Below, one piece after another: positions 1-6,756 of a stretch of 7,179 nucleotides of DNA. Origin of the DNA: Akkermansiaceae bacterium (GTDB lineage: Bacteria; Verrucomicrobiota; Verrucomicrobiia; Verrucomicrobiales; Akkermansiaceae); assembly GCA_025457805.1 (NCBI GenBank), contig JALOTR010000133.1, forward strand, positions 1-7,179, written 5' to 3'. Below the pieces are notes generated by a model. That model was not told the DNA's origin. It was given only the letters and a program-made list of their open reading frames with translations, and ran no database searches. Made by a program: the position numbers and the translations under genes. Each line of letters opens with the position of its first letter. Positions within the stretch are counted from its first letter, which is position 1.

Positions 1-512
1 GATGTGGATTTGCCGATTCGCAGGTGGGGCCGTTTTATTGTCCGGCCGACCGCACCATCTATGTGGATTTGTCGTTTTACCGCGAACTGAGCGACCGCTT
101 CGGAGCTTCCGGGGATTTTGCACAGGCTTACGTCATCGCCCATGAGGTCGGCCATCATGTGCAAAAACTGTTAGGAATCTCCGATCAGGTCCATCAAGCG
201 AAAGCCGGCATGTCCAAAGCGGATGGGAATGCGATGTCGGTGCGGCTGGAGCTTCAGGCGGATTTCCTCGCCGGCATGTGGGCGCGGCGGGGTCAGGAAA
301 AATTCCGTTTCCTCGAACCTGGCGATATCGAGGAAGCGCTCAACGCCGCCAACGCCATTGGCGATGACACGCTCCAGCGCAACGCCCAAGGCCGCGTCGT
401 CCCGGATTCCTTCACCCACGGCACCTCCGCCCAGCGCATGAAGTGGTTCCGCAAAGGCTTCGATACCGGCGACATCCGCCAAGGCGATACCTTCAAGGTG
501 AGGGATCTTTGA
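1..512 (+). CDS. YpfJ-like neutral zinc metallopeptidase, C-terminal part (5' end outside window)
   Basis: The open frame enters from the left edge; its first complete codon is at 3-5 and it ends with TGA at 510-512, giving 169 visible residues. The GTG at 24 is only an internal valine, because the family-typical sequence [14 protein letters not shown] runs through it from upstream. The zinc-protease signature HEVGH is at visible residues 47-51 (DNA 141-155): two histidine zinc ligands and the catalytic glutamate. The glutamate of LELQAD (about residue 83) is the likely third ligand. The end, with [17 protein letters not shown] and GDIRQGDTF, is also family-typical. These features match the putative neutral zinc metallopeptidase family (Pfam Zn_peptidase, E. 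coli YpfJ). Members are usually just under 300 residues with an N-terminal membrane anchor, so roughly the first 120 residues are missing here. The physiological substrate is unknown. The gene converges on the giant - strand gene, with 7 bp between stop codons. Confidence 0.93.
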   Translation, partial: CGFADSQVGPFYCPADRTIYVDLSFYRELSDRFGASGDFAQAYVIAHEVGHHVQKLLGISDQVHQAKAGMSKADGNAMSVRLELQADFLAGMWARRGQEKFRFLEPGDIEEALNAANAIGDDTLQRNAQGRVVPDSFTHGTSAQRMKWFRKGFDTGDIRQGDTFKVRDL

Positions 513-519
513 GACAAAC

Positions 520-3500
520 TCAGCGGCTCACCTTCAAACGGATATATCGGCTCGGCCCGGTGCCCGTGTCCCGCACGATCAACTGACCCGGGGTGTTGCT
601 TTCCACGAAGGTATGAAGATGGGTCCAACCTGATAGATCGGCACAGGTTTCAACCAACAAACTGACATCCGTCGCGGCCGGATTTCGCTGGATGTTGAGG
701 CGGAGATATTCGGTGCCGGAAATCGGGACCATGTCATGGGTCAGGTTGATGTCCTCCGATGCCTTGGGATTTGAGCCAAGTGCATACTCGATGAGATTTT
801 CCACGCCATCTCCATCAGGATCCGCGAGATCACCGGCAATCGCCGGATTGTTGGAGTCCGCACCAAAGTTGGCAACCTGCCAACTTTGGGTAGGAGTGAG
901 GTCGATGGTGAGATTGAACGTGGCTTCCGCAAACAAGCCCCCCGCATCCGTGACTCGCACGGTGATGCTGTTGATTCCCGCATCCGCGGTGCCGGGCGTG
1001 CCGGACAGGATTCCATTGGCTGCGACACTTGCCCAGTCTGGCCCACCGGTTTTGCTGAAGACAAGCGGGTCTCCCGCATCGGGATCGCTGGCAAACCCAG
1101 CGAGGCTGGTCGTGAAAAGTGCTGCCGCATTGGTATTGCCCCCGGCAATGGGATTTCTGCTGAAGACCGGCGGGGTGTTGACGACAAACTGACCGTGGCG
1201 CTCATCAAGTTCCTGGCCCGAAAGTGCCCGTTCATAAATGCGCACGTCATCGATCAGACCATCGAAGTATTTGTTCGCATCCCGATAATCATAACCCACG
1301 GAGACCGCCCTCGGGCTGAGCGACTGAAGAGTGCCGGAACCGGTGGCAACCGCTGTTCCATCCACATTGATGATCCCCGTGGTGCCGGAACGGATACCGG
1401 ATACAAGATGCCACCGACCATCCTTGATGGACATGCTGGACGTGAGGTTGAACTGATAACTCGAAACTCCGTAAACAAAGAACGTGATGGTTCCATCCGG
1501 ATTCACATTCAGCATGTATTCGCCTTGATAACCCACCGCTCCCGGCTCGCGTTGTTGAATGATCGTTCCACCGGGTGAGTTGGCGTCCACTTTTACCCAG
1601 GCGGAAACCGTAAAGTCCGACGTGCCCAGAATCGCCGGAGCCGTGCCCATCAACACCCCCTGGTTGCTGCCATTGAAATCCAGCGCATTGCCTGTGAGCC
1701 CGGGGCTCCAAGTCGCACCCGTGACCACACCGTCCTGCACCCGACCGGTGGAGTCATCCGCGACGGACCCGCTGATTTCGTCGAATTTCCACCACGCCCG
1801 GAAATTGGCATAACTCGCATCCGGCTTCGAACCCGCAAGTTGGGGATTCGTCCCCAAAAGAATCTCCAAGCCTGTGGTGAACCCATCACCATCCGGATCC
1901 GCAGCAGGATCGGTATTGATCACATCGATTCCGAGTGCATTCGATGTCACGGATCCGCCGGCATCCACAACTCTGGCTGTAAGCATATGACTTCCAGCCG
2001 GGATGTCTTCCCAAACAACGGAATACGGAGCGATGTTATCCGTGGCGATCAAGGTCGGGCCCCGATAAAACTGCACTGCGGACGGAGCCAAGGATCCAGC
2101 CACCACATTCGCGGTGATCGTGACATCATCGCCGCTTTGATAGGCTCCCCCGGCAGGTGGACCTGTTAGAACCACGCTGGCGGGAAATGGCGGCGAACCG
2201 AAACTCGGAAAAAGCGCGGACGCTGGAATCGGCTCACGCGCAAATCCCGGACCGGACCATGCCACTGATGCATGATCGCCGCCGCCACCTTCATACTGAT
2301 GGACTTCCATCCAGTAAACCTGTCCTGCAACAAGGGCAATGGAGGCGGACTTCTGGGATGTGGAAGCATCCCACGATTGGAAGTTCGTCCAGGTTGACAC
2401 AGACGCAATCTGCGTCTTGTTCGCCTCGGTGGCATTTGTGCTGATGTAGAGCCGGGAGAGGTCATCCGCCGCAAGCCAGAATGTATAATTTCCCGAAACC
2501 TGGGGTTGAATGTATCCGATCAGTCGGCGGGAATACGTATCTCCCACATTCTGGGCTGTGGTAAAACTAGCGAGGCTGCCGGAGTAACTGGTGCTGCCGG
2601 TCCAATTTTGATTGTTATACGCCGTGGCACCACTCCATCGCCTTTCCCAAACTCCACTGACCGCAGGCGCATTGCAAACGATGTTGAGGGTTCCATCCGC
2701 CGCAGTTCCGGAACTGTCCATGGCACGGACCACAATCTGACGCGTGGAAGGAGTGGTGGGGAGGGCTCCTGGCAACAGCAGTGATATCTGTCCGGAGTTG
2801 TTGATTCCGAAAACCCCGCCCGTATTGCCTGCAACGATGCTCCAGCCTGTGATGCTGCGCCCCGGAGCGCTTGTGGCGCTCACCGTGCCAATCACGGTGC
2901 CCGCTGCCATCGTGGAACTCGCACTGAACTGCTGGGTGGCCACCTGCGGCGCGCTGGCGTCTGTGAGGAGGATCGAGTGCAGGGCACGGCTTCCAAGCTC
3001 CGTGCCGGTCGGGTTTGCGAGAGCCAAGACCAGGGCCTCGGGAGTCTCCAGCACTGCATCCGTGAGTAGATTCACCGTGAAGGTTTTGGACTGCTCACCG
3101 TCCGCGAAAGTGAGCGTTCCAGGCGCGAGGTTGTAGTCCGAATTCGCAGTGGCCGTTCCTGTTCCCGCATCCACAACGTCCACGGTGATGGGCGTGTAGC
3201 GGGCGGGACGATCCAACCTTACCGTGACTTGCACACTGCCATCGCTCTCCACACGACGGGTGGATGAGGTTTCGAAATCCACCGCCCGGGGTGCGTAGTC
3301 AGCCTCGGTGAGCACTTGGGTGACCAACCCGTTTTCTGCAATCACCAACTCGTAGAAACGGCCGTCCACCGTGATGCGTGTGATGCGCCCCTTGTCATCC
3401 CGAACCAGATCCGCGAAGTGATCGAAATAAACCACCACGCCACCTTGGTTCTTCGTTTCCACCAGGTTCACGCGATTCATACCGGAGGAAATGAAGTCGA

Positions 3501-6480
3501 TAAAATCCACCGCCTCAGTCATGTTCGCTTTCATTGGCTCGATGCCTTGTGCCTCGGCACGACGGAAGCGGTCGAGCGCGCCAATCAGACGGCCCGGGCC
3601 ATTTGCCCAGTGGTGGTTCGCCTGTGTGGCCAGCGACTCCTGCGGTGCGGCAAGGAAGAATTTGATATCAATCCGCATGCTCGACAAGCTGTTGAATGCA
3701 GCGCCCGGTCCCGTTGCCCAATACGCATCCCATGCCTGGGTCCAAGTCTGGGTGGCGGGAGCATAGTAGCCTTTCGTTTGGAAATTTGCCTGCGTGGCGG
3801 ACTGGCTGAACCATCCGTTGGCATCCGCAACTACATCCGGCCCGGCCGCATAGACCATGCGTTGGCCCCAACGGCGGCGGAGGTCGGTGTTGGCGCGGGT
3901 GTTGATATAATTGTCAAGCGAGTGAACCACCTCATGCCCCATCACAAAGGTGAAATAATCACCGCTGGCTGATCCCGGCCCAAGCACATTTTCTATCGCG
4001 GTGGTAAGATCTCCCGCCCACTCGTTGGCATTGCCCAGAGCCCATTGACCGAAGGTGTTCTTGGTGCTGTTGGGAGTCCATACGAAACCACCGCGCTGGT
4101 CGTCGTAGAGTTGATCGAAGGTCAGAATGGCATCCGGAAACGCCTCGCGGGGATGTCTTCTCATGAAGTCGCGGATTGTGCCATAGGCGGCAGGGACCGA
4201 CTTGCCGTTGTCGCCCAGCGCGAGGCCGTTTTCGAGATAGATCTGCCGCGCGGTGCCGGTGAGTCCCATGATGTCCGCCACGATGACACGCCGCGCCGGG
4301 GTATCGGGCAACAGGTAATGGAGGATCACCCAGTTTTGCAGAACGATGCTCGGAACGTGACGATAGAGGGTCGTGTTGAGTTCCTGGTATTTGAGAAAGG
4401 CATATTTGTTGATATGAGCCGCAAGCGCCGTGAACACCGCTTCACGGGTGCCGAGGCTACCATTCCGCAGATGGCTCACCAAATTGAGATTGGCGGCATT
4501 CACCTGGCCCAGCAAGGCGTTGGAGTTCGCACTGAGGGCGGCGCCAAGGGCAGCGGAGTTGGCATCATAAATCGCTTCGATTTCCGCAATGCTCTCGGCG
4601 ATCGATTTCCTCACACCATAAGCAAGGAAGATCTTGTTGGAAGCATGACCACCGATGAGAATGTCGGTTTTTCCATCGCCATTGAAATCCGCAAAGTCCG
4701 CGATCACACCGTCCGTCAAACTCTGGAACGCAGGTGTGACACCCGCTGCATCGGTGATCGTGAGATATTGGGTGCCAGCCAGTCCATTGGCAGGAACATT
4801 GAGCCAGTATTGGACATTTCCCCAGTTGATCCCACGAACGAAGTCCACCTGGCCATTGAGCCCCAGATCACAGAAGCGGGGATAGATGTTATAGGAATCG
4901 GAAAACAGAACAGACGAACCTTCAAAGCGCGGGCTGGCAGTGGTGTTCGCATTCAGATAGAGCAGCATGTTTCCGGAGAAGGAGCCTGTGACCAGATCCG
5001 GCTTTCCGTCGGCATTGTAATCGCCGATATCAAATCGCTTGTCCGGCAATACAAAATCGGTCGTGCCGTTCGCGCGTTTCACAAAGGTATGGGCGGCATA
5101 CACCGGAGTGGCCGAGGCGGCGGCGGTGTTCCGATAGATGCGGAGTTTGGAAGAAGAATCCGCCATCACGAGGTCACGCACGCCATCGCCCGTCATGTCC
5201 ACCAGCGTGATCGGATTGTTGCTGGTGGTGCCGGCATAGATATCAGTACCATTTGCCTGGACTCTCACCGCAGCGGCAAAAGCCGGTGCGGATGCCGTCC
5301 CGGTGTTCATGTATCGCCAGACATAACCACCCGCGCCAATGAGGATGTCTTTCAAGCCATCGTTGTTCCAATCGATCACCCGAGGCACACGCATCCCGGT
5401 ATGCGAGATATCCACACCGGCGGCTTGGACTGCGGCGAAGTTGGTGAACTGCGTGACCGGCAAGGTTGTGCCACCCGGTGGCTCGGTGATGATTCTCAAT
5501 GTCATCGTGCCCCGATGATATCCGCCTTTGCCATCCTCCACGGTCACATCGAAGGAAACTGTCCCCACATAACCCGAAACCGGCGTGTAAGTAAATGATC
5601 CATCCCCATTGTAAGCCACCGATCCAATGGCGGGATTGGTCCAGCTCTTGACAGTGATTTCATCCCGCTCGACATCGAATGCTCTGGAAAAAACACTGGG
5701 CGTGGTGAAAGGGCGATCGTTCACTCCATCGGATGTGTGATTCCATGTCTTGGGTGCATGGTTGTCGCGCTGGGTGATGACTTCCGAGGCATCGATGACC
5801 CGGTTGAAGACAGTGACCTGATCAAGACGGCCTTGGAAATACCCCCCACCCTCGATGCGGCCCAGGCTATTGAAGGCAAGCGAGCGGGTTCCGGCGGGAC
5901 CACTGGCTGAGGCGGAGAGAACACCATCGATGTAAACCTGGGTCGCGCCCGAAGTGGCATTCCGTGTGAGAACGACGTGATGCCATTTTCCATCGTGAAT
6001 CGAGACGGCGGACTGCACCACCGATGTTCCATCCAGTCCGAGGCCGATTTTTCCTGAAGCATCGATCCATCCCCACTGCACTCCTCCAGCGGCTGCCGCA
6101 CCAGTCACGCCGGGTGCTGCGGATGGGCTTGCGGTGCCCGCTTGGCTGGTTCGGATCCAGAATGACAGCGAGGCCGATCCGCCGAGCGCCGGGGCAAGGT
6201 TCCCGGCGATCGTAAGGAACTGATTGGTGCCATTGAATGCCAAGCCGGTAAACTGACGACCGGAAACCCAACTGGAGGCAGGCATGTTCTGAAGCGTGGC
6301 GTGCGCCGTTCCCTCGCTGTCACTGGCGAGTGTCCCACTGTGAACCGCTTGGAAGACGTTGTCATGCCAGTCCGGGCCTTCATCGAAATTCCAGTGATGC
6401 AGCAGTCCGGGCGGTGCCGCCACCGACGGACTAACAAGGCAGAAAAACGCGGCGAAACACGAACAAAACAATGGTTTCAT
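520..6480 (-). CDS. Giant secreted multidomain protein: LamG, FG-GAP, HEXXH protease-like block, Calx-beta, PA14, LamG
   Basis: The gene encodes 1986 residues. The ATG at 6480 is chosen because a signal peptide follows at once: MKP, a hydrophobic core to about residue 17, and likely signal peptidase cleavage after VAA-22. The frame stays open up to an ATG at 6576, but that would put 32 basic residues before the signal and overlap a DNA dyad. No good Shine-Dalgarno is visible at 6480. Approximate domains: LamG 25-240; cadherin/Ig-like 242-331; five FG-GAP/VCBS repeats 364-621; unassigned block with HEVVH 624-1063; Calx-beta 1064-1175; cadherin-like 1178-1269; PA14 1271-1425 (DDLSRLYIS); Ig-like 1432-1520; DPDGDG linker 1523-1548; second LamG 1558-1763; putative Ig (He_PIG type) 1767-1860; C-terminal module 1865-1986. 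After the signal peptide I count only three cysteines. This fits an exported or surface protein built from calcium- and glycan-binding modules with a probable protease in the middle. Domain names are by eye; no function is established. There is no PEP-CTERM tail. Confidence 0.95.
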   Translation of the reverse strand: MKPLFCSCFAAFFCLVSPSVAAPPGLLHHWNFDEGPDWHDNVFQAVHSGTLASDSEGTAHATLQNMPASSWVSGRQFTGLAFNGTNQFLTIAGNLAPALGGSASLSFWIRTSQAGTASPSAAPGVTGAAAAGGVQWGWIDASGKIGLGLDGTSVVQSAVSIHDGKWHHVVLTRNATSGATQVYIDGVLSASASGPAGTRSLAFNSLGRIEGGGYFQGRLDQVTVFNRVIDASEVITQRDNHAPKTWNHTSDGVNDRPFTTPSVFSRAFDVERDEITVKSWTNPAIGSVAYNGDGSFTYTPVSGYVGTVSFDVTVEDGKGGYHRGTMTLRIITEPPGGTTLPVTQFTNFAAVQAAGVDISHTGMRVPRVIDWNNDGLKDILIGAGGYVWRYMNTGTASAPAFAAAVRVQANGTDIYAGTTSNNPITLVDMTGDGVRDLVMADSSSKLRIYRNTAAASATPVYAAHTFVKRANGTTDFVLPDKRFDIGDYNADGKPDLVTGSFSGNMLLYLNANTTASPRFEGSSVLFSDSYNIYPRFCDLGLNGQVDFVRGINWGNVQYWLNVPANGLAGTQYLTITDAAGVTPAFQSLTDGVIADFADFNGDGKTDILIGGHASNKIFLAYGVRKSIAESIAEIEAIYDANSAALGAALSANSNALLGQVNAANLNLVSHLRNGSLGTREAVFTALAAHINKYAFLKYQELNTTLYRHVPSIVLQNWVILHYLLPDTPARRVIVADIMGLTGTARQIYLENGLALGDNGKSVPAAYGTIRDFMRRHPREAFPDAILTFDQLYDDQRGGFVWTPNSTKNTFGQWALGNANEWAGDLTTAIENVLGPGSASGDYFTFVMGHEVVHSLDNYINTRANTDLRRRWGQRMVYAAGPDVVADANGWFSQSATQANFQTKGYYAPATQTWTQAWDAYWATGPGAAFNSLSSMRIDIKFFLAAPQESLATQANHHWANGPGRLIGALDRFRRAEAQGIEPMKANMTEAVDFIDFISSGMNRVNLVETKNQGGVVVYFDHFADLVRDDKGRITRITVDGRFYELVIAENGLVTQVLTEADYAPRAVDFETSSTRRVESDGSVQVTVRLDRPARYTPITVDVVDAGTGTATANSDYNLAPGTLTFADGEQSKTFTVNLLTDAVLETPEALVLALANPTGTELGSRALHSILLTDASAPQVATQQFSASSTMAAGTVIGTVSATSAPGRSITGWSIVAGNTGGVFGINNSGQISLLLPGALPTTPSTRQIVVRAMDSSGTAADGTLNIVCNAPAVSGVWERRWSGATAYNNQNWTGSTSYSGSLASFTTAQNVGDTYSRRLIGYIQPQVSGNYTFWLAADDLSRLYISTNATEANKTQIASVSTWTNFQSWDASTSQKSASIALVAGQVYWMEVHQYEGGGGDHASVAWSGPGFAREPIPASALFPSFGSPPFPASVVLTGPPAGGAYQSGDDVTITANVVAGSLAPSAVQFYRGPTLIATDNIAPYSVVWEDIPAGSHMLTARVVDAGGSVTSNALGIDVINTDPAADPDGDGFTTGLEILLGTNPQLAGSKPDASYANFRAWWKFDEISGSVADDSTGRVQDGVVTGATWSPGLTGNALDFNGSNQGVLMGTAPAILGTSDFTVSAWVKVDANSPGGTIIQQREPGAVGYQGEYMLNVNPDGTITFFVYGVSSYQFNLTSSMSIKDGRWHLVSGIRSGTTGIINVDGTAVATGSGTLQSLSPRAVSVGYDYRDANKYFDGLIDDVRIYERALSGQELDERHGQFVVNTPPVFSRNPIAGGNTNAAALFTTSLAGFASDPDAGDPLVFSKTGGPDWASVAANGILSGTPGTADAGINSITVRVTDAGGLFAEATFNLTIDLTPTQSWQVANFGADSNNPAIAGDLADPDGDGVENLIEYALGSNPKASEDINLTHDMVPISGTEYLRLNIQRNPAATDVSLLVETCADLSGWTHLHTFVESNTPGQLIVRDTGTGPSRYIRLKVSR
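523..888 (-). other. C-terminal DPDGDG module of the giant protein, possible surface-sorting domain
   Basis: The last 122 residues start with SWQVANFG, pass through DLADPDGDGVENLIEYALGSNP, and end in a beta-rich part with LNIQRNPAATDVSLLVE, LSGWTH and SRYIRLKV. From general knowledge, a closely similar ending (calcium-loop DPDGDG, EYALG.(N/D)P, then a short beta domain) recurs at the C-termini of many exported Verrucomicrobiota proteins with unrelated N-termini. That recurrence suggests a common sorting or anchoring role, which is inference. A shorter relative of its DPDGDG part occurs internally at DNA 1837-1914. Confidence 0.6.
863..889. repeat. Perfect 12-bp inverted repeat with 3-nt loop inside the giant gene
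   Basis: On the + strand ccaaagttggca (863-874) is followed by acc and then its exact reverse complement tgccaactttgg (878-889). The hairpin lies in the coding sequence for QSWQVANFG, exactly where the putative-Ig domain ends and the C-terminal module begins. No T-run follows on either strand, so it is not a classical terminator. Confidence 0.85.
3292..4611 (-). other. Embedded metallopeptidase-like block of the giant protein (HEVVH)
   Basis: Residues about 624-1063 of the giant protein resemble none of the repeat modules around them. The block begins with an alanine-rich, probably helical stretch (about 624-680), then has a mixed region rich in aromatic residues. HEVVHSLDNYI starts at residue 849 (HEVVH DNA 3922-3936), preceded by the hydrophobic YFTFVMG, as usual for the active-site helix of zincin proteases. 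The two histidines and the glutamate would be zinc ligands and catalytic base. The third ligand is uncertain. The glutamate of PQESLATQANHHW (residue 948) is a candidate, but it lies about 95 residues downstream, farther than in common gluzincins. There is no metzincin HEXXHXXGXXH pattern. I do not recognise the peptidase family. Secretion and the flanking binding modules suggest an extracellular target. Confidence 0.6.
4618..5391 (-). repeat. FG-GAP/VCBS-type repeats within the giant protein
   Basis: Residues 364-621 hold a recurring unit of about 51-60 residues, each with a calcium-loop motif of the form D-x-(N/T)-x-D-G-x-x-D: DWNNDGLKD (370), DMTGDGVRD (428), DYNADGKPD (487), a degenerate DLGLNGQVD (538) and DFNGDGKTD (598). 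Between them a strand pattern recurs (RYMNTGTASAP, IYRNTAAASATP, LYLNANTTASP). This is the hallmark of FG-GAP/VCBS repeats, which fold as beta-propeller blades in integrin-like proteins and are common in secreted bacterial proteins. Only about five units are seen against the seven of a closed propeller. Confidence 0.8.
6415..6480 (-). other. Sec signal peptide of the giant protein
   Basis: Residues 1-22 have a short basic start (MK), a hydrophobic core (LFCSCFAAFFCLV) and a small-residue cleavage region (SPSVAA) followed by PPG. Cleavage after A22 satisfies the -3/-1 rule (V, A). The cysteines lie inside the hydrophobic core and not in a lipobox, so a lipoprotein is unlikely. This signal is the main argument for the start at 6480. 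Confidence 0.85.
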
Positions 6481-6568
6481 GGGCAAAGGATTCCGGAAGA
6501 CGGTGACAAACTGACGGCTAAGAAATCGCGCAGACCGCCCCTTCAGGCAAGCAAGATTCGCCACCCGT

Positions 6569-6608
6569 CGCGACAATTCCAGTGACGGCCGTCACGCGGA
6601 TTGTCGCG
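6569..6608. promoter_or_regulatory. Nested 40-bp dyad with CRP/FNR-like palindromic core, possible operator
   Basis: The core gtgacggccgtcac (6582-6595) is a perfect 14-bp palindrome of the form GTGA-N6-TCAC. Outside it, cgcgacaat (6569-6577) and attgtcgcg (6600-6608) are exact reverse complements, and both pairs share the same centre between 6588 and 6589. The 4-bp joints (tcca, gcgg) are mostly unpaired. The site lies 89-128 bp upstream of the giant gene's start codon. GTGA-N6-TCAC is the inner part of the known CRP/FNR-family operator TGTGA-N6-TCACA, so a regulator of that family is plausible. No T-run follows on either strand, which argues against an intrinsic terminator. The symmetry is seen directly; the role is inferred. 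Confidence 0.5.
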
Positions 6609-6725
6609 GATCACATGACAGGGTCGATCCTCAGGACCACGCTCTATGTTCAAGAGTTACCCGGAAGTTTCCACCGCAGGGCTTCGAGGGAAAAACACAG
6701 AGCCGCCCTGATCCGGTTGTGCGGT

Positions 6726-6743
6726 GCGGGAACAGCAGCCCGC
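6726..6743. other. Small GC hairpin just past the PLD-family stop codon, weak terminator candidate
   Basis: gcggg (6726-6730) and cccgc (6739-6743) pair across an 8-nt loop, 13 nt beyond the PLD gene's stop. A T-rich tract (ttgtttt, 6744-6750) follows on the + strand, which is the wrong direction for the PLD gene, and no + strand gene is seen upstream. On the - strand there is no U-run after the stem. It may still help end or stabilise the PLD transcript, but the evidence is weak. Confidence 0.25.
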
Positions 6744-6756
6744 TTGTTTTGGAAGC

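Larger units (their letters stand above)
6481..6756. other. Intergenic region upstream of the giant gene
   Basis: These 276 bp separate the start of the giant gene from the stop codon of the PLD-family gene; both genes are on the - strand. The gap is long for an operon and must hold the leader and probably the promoter of the giant gene, but no convincing -35/-10 pair is visible. Structure seen here is the nested dyad at 6569-6608 and a small GC hairpin at 6726-6743. No small gene is convincing: the + strand frames here run on into the antisense of the PLD gene. Confidence 0.8.

Noticed and set aside
692..1578. Several + strand frames of 166-230 codons over the 3' part of the giant gene
   Set aside because: They are antisense to clear LamG, Ig-like and C-terminal module coding sequence and show no protein features of their own.
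4428..4447. A 7-bp inverted repeat (ccgtgaa / ttcacgg) with a 6-nt loop in the giant gene
   Set aside because: Stems of this length are expected by chance in a window of this size, and it has no notable position.
4045..5598. A 517-codon open frame on the + strand, antisense to the giant gene
   Set aside because: It lies wholly opposite coherent FG-GAP and protease-like coding sequence, its translation shows no domain, signal or motif, and long antisense frames are expected in GC-rich genes of this length.
6481..6570. Weak promoter-like hexamers on the - strand (TTGCCT with GATTTC about 17 bp later)
   Set aside because: The -10 match is poor, and promoter sequences of this group are not known well enough for me to call it.
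6481..6576. Upstream ATG at 6576 as the start of the giant protein (32 extra residues)
   Set aside because: It would place a basic, non-hydrophobic stretch ahead of an otherwise perfect signal peptide, and its first codons fall in the outer arm of the dyad at 6569-6577.
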